Shown piece after piece: positions 22,766 to 33,163 of a stretch of 33,829 bases of DNA. The position numbers and the translations under genes were made by a program. This stretch comes from Candidatus Poribacteria bacterium. GTDB taxonomy: Bacteria > Poribacteria > WGA-4E > WGA-3G. Position 1 is the stretch's first letter, and each line of letters begins with the position of its first letter. The stretch spans positions 1 through 33,829 of the forward strand of contig JAAXHD010000363.1 in NCBI GenBank assembly GCA_012271015.1, read 5' to 3'. The notes beneath the pieces are model-generated. The model was not told where the DNA came from. It made no database searches and was given only the letters and a program-made list of their open reading frames with translations.

Positions 22766-24421
22766 TTAAAAATCGGATTTAACAGCATCAAGTCTCTGGC
22801 GCAGTTCAGCGTTGTTTGGCTCAAGTAGAGCTGCTTGCTCCAAAGTTTGCAGTGCCTTCTGCTTCAAGCCTTTCCCAAGATAAGCCTCGGCGAGATGCAA
22901 GAGAATTTCAGGTGTATTGGGCAGATAGTGGAGAGCCTGCTCCAAATTTTCTATTGCCGCATCAAGTTTTCCCTGTTTAAAGTAGATGAGCCCCAAACTA
23001 TCAAGATATGCCCCAGATTTCGGTACGCTTTTGAGCGCACGACGAACCAGAGCTGCGGCTTCATCTAAATTAATGCCCTGCTCTGCATAGAGGTATCCTA
23101 ATGCGTTGTATGCGTCCGGCAATTCTTCTTCAGCAGATAACTCAATTGCCCTGCGGAGATAAGTTTCTGCGCGTTTCACATCGTCTTGCATCTGATACGC
23201 CATTCCTATACCAGAAAGGGCGGGGACATATTTATCATCAACTGCCAGAATCCTTGTGAAAGTTCGTACAGCTTTCCGGGGTACGTTGAATTTGAGGTAA
23301 ATTTGTCCGAGGGTATAGCGTGCTTCTTGGATCTGTTTAGTTAATTCAGCGCGTTCTCTATTTCTGGTACGCCAACCGGTTTGGATCCGCTTTGCCCGTT
23401 CCTCCAGCAAATTGATTACACGCGTGATATGGAATTCAGATCGCTCAAAATCATCTTGTGCCTGATACGCGAGACTAATACCGTGATGTGCTTCAATTTC
23501 AACTTCACTGACATTACTCGGGGTACGTCCCGTTACATTGTTAGTCTCCGCCTGTTCTTCAAGCGGCGACAAAACGAAGAGAAAAGTTTTTATAGCTGCA
23601 GGATAATCGCCGGTTTGCAGGTAAAGTTGTCCCAGGTGGTTCCGGGCACTGTTCTGTTCAGGTCGAATAGTGACGACTCTCTCATAGGACTGCAAAGCCT
23701 CATCAAGCCGATTTTGGGCGACATAGAGTTCAGCAAGTTCCCTATGATGTCGGTCATCGTAAGGTATAATGCGTGTAAGTGCCTTGAAGGACGTAATTGC
23801 AAGTTCAATTTCGCCGAGATCACGTGCCATACTGCCAAGGTAGAAGTAAGCCCTATCGTGGTCAGGATCTAACTCAACCACACGGTTTAAAGTATTAAAC
23901 ATTTTCTTTTGTAGGGTATCAGGTATTTTGCCATTCCTACTCCGTTCCAGATAATAAATGAATCGGTTTGTCACTATTTGAGCGAGGACCCATGTCGCTT
24001 TTACATTCTCAGGATTAAGTTTAATGGCTATCTCGGCATCCTCTTCGGCACCCGCAGGATCCTGCAATTTAGGAAATCGAAGGGACGCTCGCTCGGCATA
24101 AATAAAACTGATCTCGCGCGCAGATAGAAGTCCCTTTTTAACGATCGCGGAGGTGTTATCAATTTCCTCGATTAAGGCATCATAGAGGGCTTTGCTTTTT
24201 GGGATGCCTCGCTCTCCTGTTCTATTTCTGTGATATACTGCCCACATGAGTTGCGTATAGAGTTCTGCTACGTGGGTCATGTCAGCGTTTAATCCTGTAT
24301 CAGCATCGCGGAGTGCCACTAACTCAGGTGTTTCACCCCCGGTTTGCGCTCGCAAATTGGAACTCAAAGGGAGACATACCGCGATTAGCACAAGGATCAA
24401 GAGCACTTTAAAATGTTTCAT
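22766..24421 (-). CDS. Secreted TPR protein
   Basis: The 551-residue protein begins with a signal peptide (FKVLLILVLIAVCLPLSSNLRAQ), so it acts in the periplasm or at the outer membrane. It contains at least nine tetratricopeptide units with the usual W/L-G-Y-A-F-A-P spacing (for example YFYLGSMARDLGEIELAITSFKAL, and near the end YLDSLGLIYFKQGKLDAAIENLEQAL). Such superhelices bind partner proteins; no enzymatic domain is seen. It starts 56 bp after gyrA on the same strand. No Shine-Dalgarno precedes its ATG and a degenerate GACGGC/GCTGAC repeat fills the gap. Its partner is unknown; the secretion genes nearby are the only hint. Confidence 0.82.
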   Translation of the reverse strand: MKHFKVLLILVLIAVCLPLSSNLRAQTGGETPELVALRDADTGLNADMTHVAELYTQLMWAVYHRNRTGERGIPKSKALYDALIEEIDNTSAIVKKGLLSAREISFIYAERASLRFPKLQDPAGAEEDAEIAIKLNPENVKATWVLAQIVTNRFIYYLERSRNGKIPDTLQKKMFNTLNRVVELDPDHDRAYFYLGSMARDLGEIELAITSFKALTRIIPYDDRHHRELAELYVAQNRLDEALQSYERVVTIRPEQNSARNHLGQLYLQTGDYPAAIKTFLFVLSPLEEQAETNNVTGRTPSNVSEVEIEAHHGISLAYQAQDDFERSEFHITRVINLLEERAKRIQTGWRTRNRERAELTKQIQEARYTLGQIYLKFNVPRKAVRTFTRILAVDDKYVPALSGIGMAYQMQDDVKRAETYLRRAIELSAEEELPDAYNALGYLYAEQGINLDEAAALVRRALKSVPKSGAYLDSLGLIYFKQGKLDAAIENLEQALHYLPNTPEILLHLAEAYLGKGLKQKALQTLEQAALLEPNNAELRQRLDAVKSDF

Positions 24422-24477
24422 TGCTTATTAGCCGTCGGTTTTCGGCTGCTGACCGCTATTCTTCCGACAACTACTCC

Positions 24478-27060
24478 TTAGGAATCTGATCCTTCCTCAA
24501 GCAGGGAGGATGAGAGTTCGATCTTGGCTGCATCAACAAGCTTTTCGTCTGCTTGGAGTGCCATTATTCGTACACCTTGGGTGTTCCGCCCGATACGCCG
24601 AATGTCACCGACTGCTGTTCGAGTGACATATCCATTTGAACTAATAAGAACAAGTTCATCAACATTGGCGACACGTTTGGCAGCGACAACTGCCCCGTTT
24701 CGGGTAGATTTCCCGATGGCGATAATACCTTTTCCACCACGTTTCTGCGAGCGATAAGCAGAGACAGCCGTCCGCTTACCGTATCCATTTTCTGTGACAA
24801 TTAACAGCGTATCACTTCCTTTTTTAGAAGAACGTGTCGCTTCTGCTTCCGATGATTCACTGTTAACGATAGCCATTTGTGCGACGAAGTCATCGTCACC
24901 CAAGGTTATTCCACGCATGCCTCGTGTACTGCGCCCGAGAGGTCTGACATCTTTCTCGCTGAAGCGTATAGCAACACCCTTGTGGGTAACAAGGATGACA
25001 TCGGAATCGCCGTCAGTTACCTGTGCACCGATAAGTTTATCGCCATCATCAAGGTTAACAGCAATAATACCACTTGATAGCGTGTTTTCAAAACTGGAAA
25101 GTTTTGTCTTTTTGACAATGCCTTGTTGCGTCGCCATGAAAACAAATTCATTCACCAGAACCTCGCCGGCATCCGCTTCCGCAATCTCATTGGTTTCCGT
25201 AACTTCATCGACATCCGTCTCTTCAATTTCCTCGGTTTCTTGATTGGCGGCTTTTGGACGGACCGTAACATAGGCTGTTATATTTTCGCCTTGCGATAAA
25301 CGAAGCAGATTCACTACAGCGCGTCCAGCCGACTGACGACTGGCTTCAGGAATTTGATGGACTTTCAGTGTATAACATTTTCCCAAATCTGTAAAGAACA
25401 GAATGCTCTGATGGGCAGTAGCGACAAAGATGTGTTCCAGAAAATCGCCATCCTTTGCCGCAGCCCCCCTGATTCCGACCCCACCGCGATGCTGTTTCCT
25501 ATAGGTGTCCATAGGTAATCGCTTGATATAGCCGGAATGCGATAGCGTGACGACCATCTCCTCGTCGGCAATCAAATCTTCGACCTCAAATTCTTTGACC
25601 TCACCCGTGATTTCGGTGCGGCGTTCATCACCATATTTTTCTTTCAGGGTTTCGAGCTCCGTTCGAACAATATCCGTTATCAACGTTTCATTGGCAAGAA
25701 TCGCTCGAAATTCAGCAATCTGATCAAGTAACTCCGTATACTCATCATGAATTCGCTGACGTTCCAGTCCTGTCAACTGTCGGAGCGTCATAGTGAGGAT
25801 TTCCCTCGCTTGTTGCTCAGTGAGTTGATAAGTGTCTTGGAGTTCCCGTTCCGCCACTTGCGGTGATTCTGCCGTTTGAACGAGTTCGATAATCGCTTCG
25901 AGATTTTGTAGTGCTAACAGGTATCCTTCTAAAATGTGATTTCTACGCTCAGCGCGTGCGAGTTCAAATTCTGTCCGCCGCCGAATCACATCTCTCCGAT
26001 GTTCAAGATAGTGGTGAACGATCTCCTCAAGCGTTAAAATCTTCGGAAGTCCCTCTACGAGGCAGAGAAGACTCGCGCTGAAATTCACCTGCATTTGTGT
26101 GTGCTTATACAGTTGGTTCAGGATAACTTGCGCAATTTCGCCGCGTTTGAGGGGTATGACAATGCGAATTTCTTTGTCTGACTCATCTCGAATGTCGTTG
26201 ATTCCAGTAATAGTTTTACTGACAACCAGTTGATACATCCGCTCTAATAACTGGTTTTTCTTTACTTGATATGGAATTTCCGTTATAACGATCTGTTCCC
26301 GTTCCGACCCGCGTATGGAAACTCTCTCTATGACCGCTTTGGCCCGGATGGTGATGCTTCCCCTACCGGTGGTATACATCTGCTCAATACCACTGGTGCC
26401 GACAATAATACCTGCAGTAGGAAAGTCCGGTCCTGGGATGTGTTCCATGAGAACTTCTGAGGTAGCATCTGGATCCGAGAGCTTATGAAGTAGTGCATCA
26501 ACAACCTCGGTGAGGTTGTGCGGCGGTATACGGGTAAGATAACCAACACCTATACCTGTTGTGCCATTGATCAGCAGATTCGGTAGTAGCCCTGGAAGGA
26601 CTACCGGTTCTTCAAGAGAGTCTTTGTAATTGGGCTGGAAATCAACCACCTGCTTTTCAATGTCAACGAGCATCTCGTTGGCAATGAGTGCGAGGCGACA
26701 TTCCGTATAGCGCATCGCACCCGGCGGGTCATCATCAATACTCCCAAAGTTTCCCTGTCCGTCCACTAATGGATAGCGCGTGCTAAACGGTTGTGCCAAT
26801 CCAACGAGGGTGCCGTAAATCGGACCGTCACCGTGCGGATGATAGTTCTTCATCACCTCCCCAACAACAGCAGCGCATTTGTCGTAAGGTCGATTGGCAG
26901 TGAGATTTATCTGTCCCATCGCGTAGATAATCCGACGGGTACTCGGTTTGAGACCATCACGAACATCAGGTATTGCTCGGTTGGTGTTGACACTCATCGC
27001 GTAGGTGAGATACGATGTCGTCAGTTCATTTTCTATGTTGCGTTCTTGGATGTTTTCCAT
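24478..27060 (-). CDS. gyrA: DNA gyrase subunit A
   Basis: The 860-residue subunit breaks and rejoins DNA in the GyrA2GyrB2 complex. It has TYAMSVNTNRAIPDVRDGLKPSTRRIIYAM, and the catalytic tyrosine Y118 in GAMRYTE. The C-terminal propeller contains the GyrA box QKRGGKG (within SQKRGGKGIIAI), which supports gyrase over topoisomerase IV. In the quinolone pocket the residues equivalent to E. coli Ser83 and Asp87 are Gly79 and Gly83, and Ala84 is Pro80. An acidic insertion of about 30 residues (EETEEIEETDVDEV type) lies between propeller blades near residues 601-632. A family C repeat abuts the start codon. It follows gyrB by 395 bp on the same strand. Confidence 0.97.
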   Translation of the reverse strand: MENIQERNIENELTTSYLTYAMSVNTNRAIPDVRDGLKPSTRRIIYAMGQINLTANRPYDKCAAVVGEVMKNYHPHGDGPIYGTLVGLAQPFSTRYPLVDGQGNFGSIDDDPPGAMRYTECRLALIANEMLVDIEKQVVDFQPNYKDSLEEPVVLPGLLPNLLINGTTGIGVGYLTRIPPHNLTEVVDALLHKLSDPDATSEVLMEHIPGPDFPTAGIIVGTSGIEQMYTTGRGSITIRAKAVIERVSIRGSEREQIVITEIPYQVKKNQLLERMYQLVVSKTITGINDIRDESDKEIRIVIPLKRGEIAQVILNQLYKHTQMQVNFSASLLCLVEGLPKILTLEEIVHHYLEHRRDVIRRRTEFELARAERRNHILEGYLLALQNLEAIIELVQTAESPQVAERELQDTYQLTEQQAREILTMTLRQLTGLERQRIHDEYTELLDQIAEFRAILANETLITDIVRTELETLKEKYGDERRTEITGEVKEFEVEDLIADEEMVVTLSHSGYIKRLPMDTYRKQHRGGVGIRGAAAKDGDFLEHIFVATAHQSILFFTDLGKCYTLKVHQIPEASRQSAGRAVVNLLRLSQGENITAYVTVRPKAANQETEEIEETDVDEVTETNEIAEADAGEVLVNEFVFMATQQGIVKKTKLSSFENTLSSGIIAVNLDDGDKLIGAQVTDGDSDVILVTHKGVAIRFSEKDVRPLGRSTRGMRGITLGDDDFVAQMAIVNSESSEAEATRSSKKGSDTLLIVTENGYGKRTAVSAYRSQKRGGKGIIAIGKSTRNGAVVAAKRVANVDELVLISSNGYVTRTAVGDIRRIGRNTQGVRIMALQADEKLVDAAKIELSSSLLEEGSDS

Positions 27061-27125
27061 TCTTTTAACTTTCCCTGCGGTTCGGTGAGGTAGGTTTGGA
27101 TGTTGAAGTGCCTTTCTGTATATCT
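27061..27125 (-). repeat. Family C repeat directly before gyrA
   Basis: On the minus strand GAAAGGCAC...CCTACCTCACCGAACCGCAGGG followed by AAAGTTAAAAGA matches the copy inside anmK (4923-4979) over about 60 bases with few differences. It ends at the base before the gyrA ATG, as another copy does at anmK. Confidence 0.75.
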
Positions 27126-27149
27126 GAAGAAATGCCCCAGCAAAAACCC
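27126..27149 (+). repeat. Family A repeat, copy 4, between gyrB and gyrA
   Basis: GAAGAAATGCCCCAGCAAAA ACCC is the same core as at 1939-1962. It runs opposite to the adjacent family C copy and is followed by CATTACGGGCTACG, the reverse of the GTAGCCCGTAAC motif near 4380. Confidence 0.75.
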
Positions 27150-27183
27150 CTTCATTACATTACGGGCTACGGTTTTCGTACTA

Positions 27184-27350
27184 TAACCCAAGTTGCCACT
27201 TTTCTATTCACATAGCACCCCTCTGGGGTGCGACTTCTCGAATGACCGATTTTCTATAGACATAACACCCCTCTGGGGTGTAAAGAGAAGTTTTCACTTG
27301 AAAAATCTGTATTCAAACGTTCAAGACCTATTAGGTAGCAACTTGGGTTA
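27184..27350. mobile_element. MITE-like element with 13-bp terminal inverted repeats
   Basis: TAACCCAAGTTGC at 27184-27196 and GCAACTTGGGTTA at 27338-27350 are perfect inverted repeats bounding 167 bp without an ORF. Inside are two direct repeats of 31 bp (27200-27230 and 27250-27280, 28 of 31 identical, 50 bp apart), each containing the hairpin CACCCCtctGGGGTG. No transposase is nearby that clearly matches it. Confidence 0.55.
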
Positions 27351-27455
27351 TTATATAGGATTTAGTAGCCTGCAACAACGGCGCAGGCGGGTTTGAGAAA
27401 CGCATGCAAAAATTCTAACGCACGCAATTTCTCCGCAAGGCATAATTATAAAAAT
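27351..27455. other. Gap between MITE-like element and the end of gyrB
   Basis: It holds a GGCGCAGGCGGGTTTGAGAA ACG stretch similar in reverse to DNA near 1962-1986, and a partial family C core CCGCAAGG at 27433 preceded by TTTCT as at 4470. No gene or clear terminator is seen. Confidence 0.45.
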
Positions 27456-30164
<2,709 letters not shown>

Positions 30165-30425
30165 TCAAATAGGACATAGATTGATAGCAGCATTTAGGTC
30201 TCGGTCACATTCAAAGCCACATGCGGAGCAGTGATATGTGCGATCCGAGAGCGTTAAATCTACTTTCTTATGTCCACAGTTGCTACAAGTCTTTGAACTG
30301 GCGAAGAATTGCGGTGCCTCTGTTATGGAGATACCGCGACGGGCTGCTTTGTATTTGAGTTTCGTCAGAAATCCACCCAGAGCAGAGTCGGAGAGTGCTT
30401 TGGCAAGTTTACGGTTTTTGAGCAT
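30165..30425 (-). pseudogene. tnpB: C-terminal remnant of an IS200/IS605-type TnpB nuclease
   Basis: The 86-residue frame contains only the end of TnpB/OrfB. It starts MLKNRKLAKALSDSALGGFLTKLKYKAARRGI, then has the zinc ribbon CSNCGHKK...YHCSACG and the last RuvC acidic motif DRDLNAA. A full TnpB is around 400 residues, so over three quarters is missing. Just upstream (30426-30520) other frames show KKMAEEIENIANEEKQQR-like residues typical of the middle of TnpB, implying an internal deletion. No TnpA, and no complete end pair, was found. The remnant is very unlikely to encode a working nuclease. Confidence 0.8.
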
Positions 30426-30764
30426 ATTGGTAACCTTTGTTGTTTTTCTTCGTTGGCGATATTCTCTATTTCTTCTGCCATTTTCTTCGACTTCTGAGGT
30501 AGTTCATGCCCCTGCCTAAGTTTTTTATGATTTCAGTTTGCCACCCAAGTGTACCTCCTTAGCAAGTACGTTACTTAACGTAATTAATAATAGCACGTTA
30601 CTTAACGGAATTAAGAGGAACATTAGCAGGGACGCTAACGATTGCATTTCCTCTCATGGTGGTAAAGGTATTATATCACTTTACGATGCTTTTTGTCAAG
30701 GGAAAAATGAACTTTTTCGCACAAGACACGCGGGGCGAAATCCAAGCCTAAATCATTGGAATTG
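30426..30764. other. Gap between dciA and tnpB remnant with twin palindromes
   Basis: Beyond decayed tnpB sequence to about 30520, it contains two copies of ACGTTACTTAACG-type palindrome with flanking AATTAA, at 30568-30587 and 30595-30614, 27 bp apart. No plausible gene was seen on either strand; a plus-strand ORF entering from here is antisense to dciA. Confidence 0.45.
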
Positions 30765-31301
30765 TCAAGGCTTATCCTTGCTTTGTGTGGTGAATAATTG
30801 CCACAAAGATTTCTTTAGTTCTGCGTCCGGTACGCTTGCGAGAGCCTGTTCAATTTTTTCTAACTGTTCAGGTGTAACTGGGTGGGTGTTACCAAGGATG
30901 GAGTCTTCTTTTGGCGTTTTTGGACTTGAGGACTGGTCTTCAGTTTTATGGAGTTCTGCTTTTATTTCTACCCGAAGGTCGGTGAGAACGGGTTTCCCTA
31001 ATTCGGTGTTTAGGGCAGTTAATATCTTAGGTTTTTCAAACGATAGGGCATTTTTATAAGCAGGGTATTCTGTGTATATCTTCAGGATGCCATTTGACAA
31101 AGATACGGGTACCGTTTTTCTACCGAGTGCCGACCCACGGAGTGTGCCAAAGAGTGTCTGAAGAAGTTCCGGCCAGAGAGCAAAGACTTTTTGTTCAAGC
31201 ATCTTGGACTCAAGGTCATGTGTTCGGATGAGTTCAGTGAGAAGGTGGCGTAGATTATGGGTTTTGTCCATTTTTTCAACTATAGCCTTGCCTTTAGACA
31301 C
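30765..31301 (-). CDS. dciA: DciA-like DUF721 protein (replicative helicase loader family)
   Basis: The 178-residue protein carries the DUF721 domain near its N-terminus: LRHLLTELIRTHDLESKMLEQKVFALWPELL, then GSALGRKTVPVSLSNGILKIYTEYPAYKNALSFEKPKILTALN. DciA proteins recruit the replicative helicase DnaB in bacteria lacking DnaC or DnaI. The remaining 70 residues are Lys/Glu/Ser-rich and probably flexible. The GTG at 31301 overlaps the recF stop by eight bases, which suggests coupling; an ATG at 31271 would give a 168-residue protein and also fits the family's short N-terminus. Its location one gene from recF next to the origin agrees with a replication role. Confidence 0.8.
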   Translation of the reverse strand: MSKGKAIVEKMDKTHNLRHLLTELIRTHDLESKMLEQKVFALWPELLQTLFGTLRGSALGRKTVPVSLSNGILKIYTEYPAYKNALSFEKPKILTALNTELGKPVLTDLRVEIKAELHKTEDQSSSPKTPKEDSILGNTHPVTPEQLEKIEQALASVPDAELKKSLWQLFTTQSKDKP

Positions 31302-32622
31302 TGGGTGCTATCACCTGGGCATCCTCTACTGTTAGGACGTTTGGGTGCTTGAGATGCTGCACGAGGGGTTCAGCACGAGTCGCAGTGATGAAGGTTTGCG
31401 CACTCAGATTTTGGAGGACGTTTAATAAGTACTTTGTTCGCTTGTAATCTAATTCTGAGGTGACATCGTCCAGAAGGACGATTGGATCCTGCCCCGTCAC
31501 AGCCCGGATTAACTCTAACTCTGCCAGTTTAAGTGCTAACGCTATTGTCCGTTGCTGACCCTGAGACCCGTAGGCTCGCGCTCCCTCTCGGAATGTTTCA
31601 ATTTCGGGTTTGACGACGTAGTTCGCCTCCTCTTTCTCATCTTTCTCAGCGTCCGTGGCTTCAGGACAGTTTTCGTTTTCGGGATCGAAATTGGATGTTC
31701 CAAGCGTGTTCTCCAGTTCGATGAGAAAGTCGTCGCGATGCGGTCCGACGAGCGTTGTGCCTCTCTGTAAATCTGCCCCGCGCGATGCATTTAAGGTTGT
31801 GTCGAATTGCGCTGCTATCTCGACTTCAGTTTTGGTATCAAGAAAACCAATCTCTGACGCGTCTGTTGGATTTTCGGTATCTGCATCCCCTGCTGTATTA
31901 TGTGTATTATGCATTGACATATTGTTCCGCATTGTTGCGGGACAATATGTCAATGCGAGGCTTTCTTTGCCACCCGTAAGTTTTTGGTGATTTTGCATAG
32001 CGTAGACTTTTAATTCGTGAAAAATCTCTAACCGCTTTATGATAACTGCAGTACCGTGTGCAACTAAAAGTTTGTCCCAGACATCTAACTGTACCGCATC
32101 TGCTAAGGTCGTACGAATTTGTTTAAGAAGTTCGTTCCGTTGCCTGAGAATCAGTTTATATTCCTGCAAATTTCTTAAATAGATGCTGTCGATTTGTGAA
32201 ATGAGCAGGTCCAAAAACCTCCGGCGCTCCGCGGGTCCACCCTTCACCAATACCAGTGATTCCGGTGAGAAGAGTACGGCGTTAAACTGCCCAATCCATT
32301 CAGAGCGTTTCGTTTGAAGGATCCCATTTTTTTTCAGTTTAAACTGTCCACGCGCGCGCTTCGTTGCCTCCAACGACACCACATCGTCACTACCGTTTCC
32401 CAACGTTCCTCTCAGATAAAACCCTGCTTCGTTGTGCCGAATAAGTTCGCCATCGCGAGTGGCTCGGTGTGATTCGGCAGTACAAAGGAAATAGATTGCC
32501 TCAAGTAAACTGGTTTTCCCTTGGGCGTTCCCACCAATAATTAGGTTGACAGGCTTGGAAAAACTGATTTCGCAATCAATATAGTTGCGGAAGTTGCGGA
32601 GAACAATATTGTTTAGCAACAT
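31294..32622 (-). CDS. recF: RecF DNA repair ATPase, with two lineage insertions
   Basis: RecF binds single-strand gaps and helps load RecA. It begins LNNIVLRNFRNYIDCEISFSKPVNLIIG, has the Walker A GNAQGKTS (residues 31-38), the ABC signature YGSQGQQRTIALALKLAELEL and Walker B DPIVLLDDVTSELD. At 442 residues it is longer than the usual 360-370. The excess lies in two places: residues about 223-262, where DNA contains a long palindrome, and residues about 304-335, an acidic stretch (DPENENCPEATDAEKDEKEE). Both lie outside the ATPase motifs, so activity is expected. The start has no Shine-Dalgarno. It is the first gene left of the origin. Confidence 0.95.
   Translation of the reverse strand: MLLNNIVLRNFRNYIDCEISFSKPVNLIIGGNAQGKTSLLEAIYFLCTAESHRATRDGELIRHNEAGFYLRGTLGNGSDDVVSLEATKRARGQFKLKKNGILQTKRSEWIGQFNAVLFSPESLVLVKGGPAERRRFLDLLISQIDSIYLRNLQEYKLILRQRNELLKQIRTTLADAVQLDVWDKLLVAHGTAVIIKRLEIFHELKVYAMQNHQKLTGGKESLALTYCPATMRNNMSMHNTHNTAGDADTENPTDASEIGFLDTKTEVEIAAQFDTTLNASRGADLQRGTTLVGPHRDDFLIELENTLGTSNFDPENENCPEATDAEKDEKEEANYVVKPEIETFREGARAYGSQGQQRTIALALKLAELELIRAVTGQDPIVLLDDVTSELDYKRTKYLLNVLQNLSAQTFITATRAEPLVQHLKHPNVLTVEDAQVIAPSV
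31911..31956. repeat. Long palindrome inside recF
   Basis: The arm GCATTGACATATTGTTCCGC A (31911-31931) and its complement (31936-31956) form a 21-bp stem with one G-T mismatch, closed by a four-base TTGT loop. It is translated in frame as the start of the first RecF insertion. Confidence 0.85.
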
Positions 32623-32819
32623 TTGTTTTATATTCGGCTATCAACAAGTAAGTAAATCGTCGTTTGTGAAGTTAGGAAGCCGTGCCTGTTGAGAGAAAGG
32701 AAATGTGCGCGTATTGTTGATTGAAATATTTATCTATTTGTGTTAACCCGTTTAACTTTTGATCCCTGATCGAAATTTTTTCTTCCTGCTTAACCGTCTT
32801 TTCTTTTCTTCGCGTTTCC

Positions 32820-33080
32820 CGAGTTATCCACAATTCTAATATTAGTACTAATTACGATATATATATTTAATTCTGTAGTAGTAGTAGTAGGGGCTGTGGA
32901 TAAGTGGATAACTCGCTTAAACCCTTATGTCCATTGACTTTATCCTGTGGATAACCTGTGGATAACTTTTTAACTTATCCACAGGTTATCCACATTTTTT
33001 TTAAACTTCTGACTTATCCACAATTTATCCACAAATACTAACAGAGTTATCCACAGGTTATCCACAGGTTATCCACAGAT
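32820..33080. other. oriC: Replication origin oriC with DnaA box array
   Basis: The 541-bp gap between recF and dnaA carries eleven perfect TTATCCACA boxes. On the plus strand they start at 32824, 32975, 32986, 33014, 33025, 33047, 33058 and 33069. On the minus strand they occupy 32895-32903, 32946-32954 and 32957-32965. A one-mismatch box is at 32903-32911. Neighbouring boxes are mostly 11 bp apart. The AT-rich stretch 32832-32875 (TACGATATATATATTTAAT) is the likely duplex-unwinding site. Flanking genes dnaA and recF support the assignment. Confidence 0.95.
32876..32894 (+). promoter_or_regulatory. DnaA-trio and GC cluster of the unwinding module
   Basis: Five consecutive TAG triplets (32876-32890) are followed by GGGC (32891-32894) and then a perfect minus-orientation DnaA box. 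Read 3' to 5' from the box, the triplets are GAT repeats, which is the DnaA-trio element described in Bacillus subtilis, in the same order and orientation. Confidence 0.85.
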
Positions 33081-33163
33081 TTAAAGGGCTTCATAAAGAG
33101 GAAAAAGGGATGATTTCGCATTGAAAAGTGGAAACTGGGGACGATATACCTTTCGGAATTAAG

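Noticed and set aside
30538-31059. Plus-strand ORF of 173 codons
   Set aside because: It is antisense to dciA, whose DUF721 motifs are clear, and starts in the repeat-bearing gap.
32946-33077. Regular short repeats resembling a CRISPR array
   Set aside because: The units are nine-base DnaA boxes in both orientations with two-base spacers, next to dnaA. There are no spacers of CRISPR length and no cas genes.
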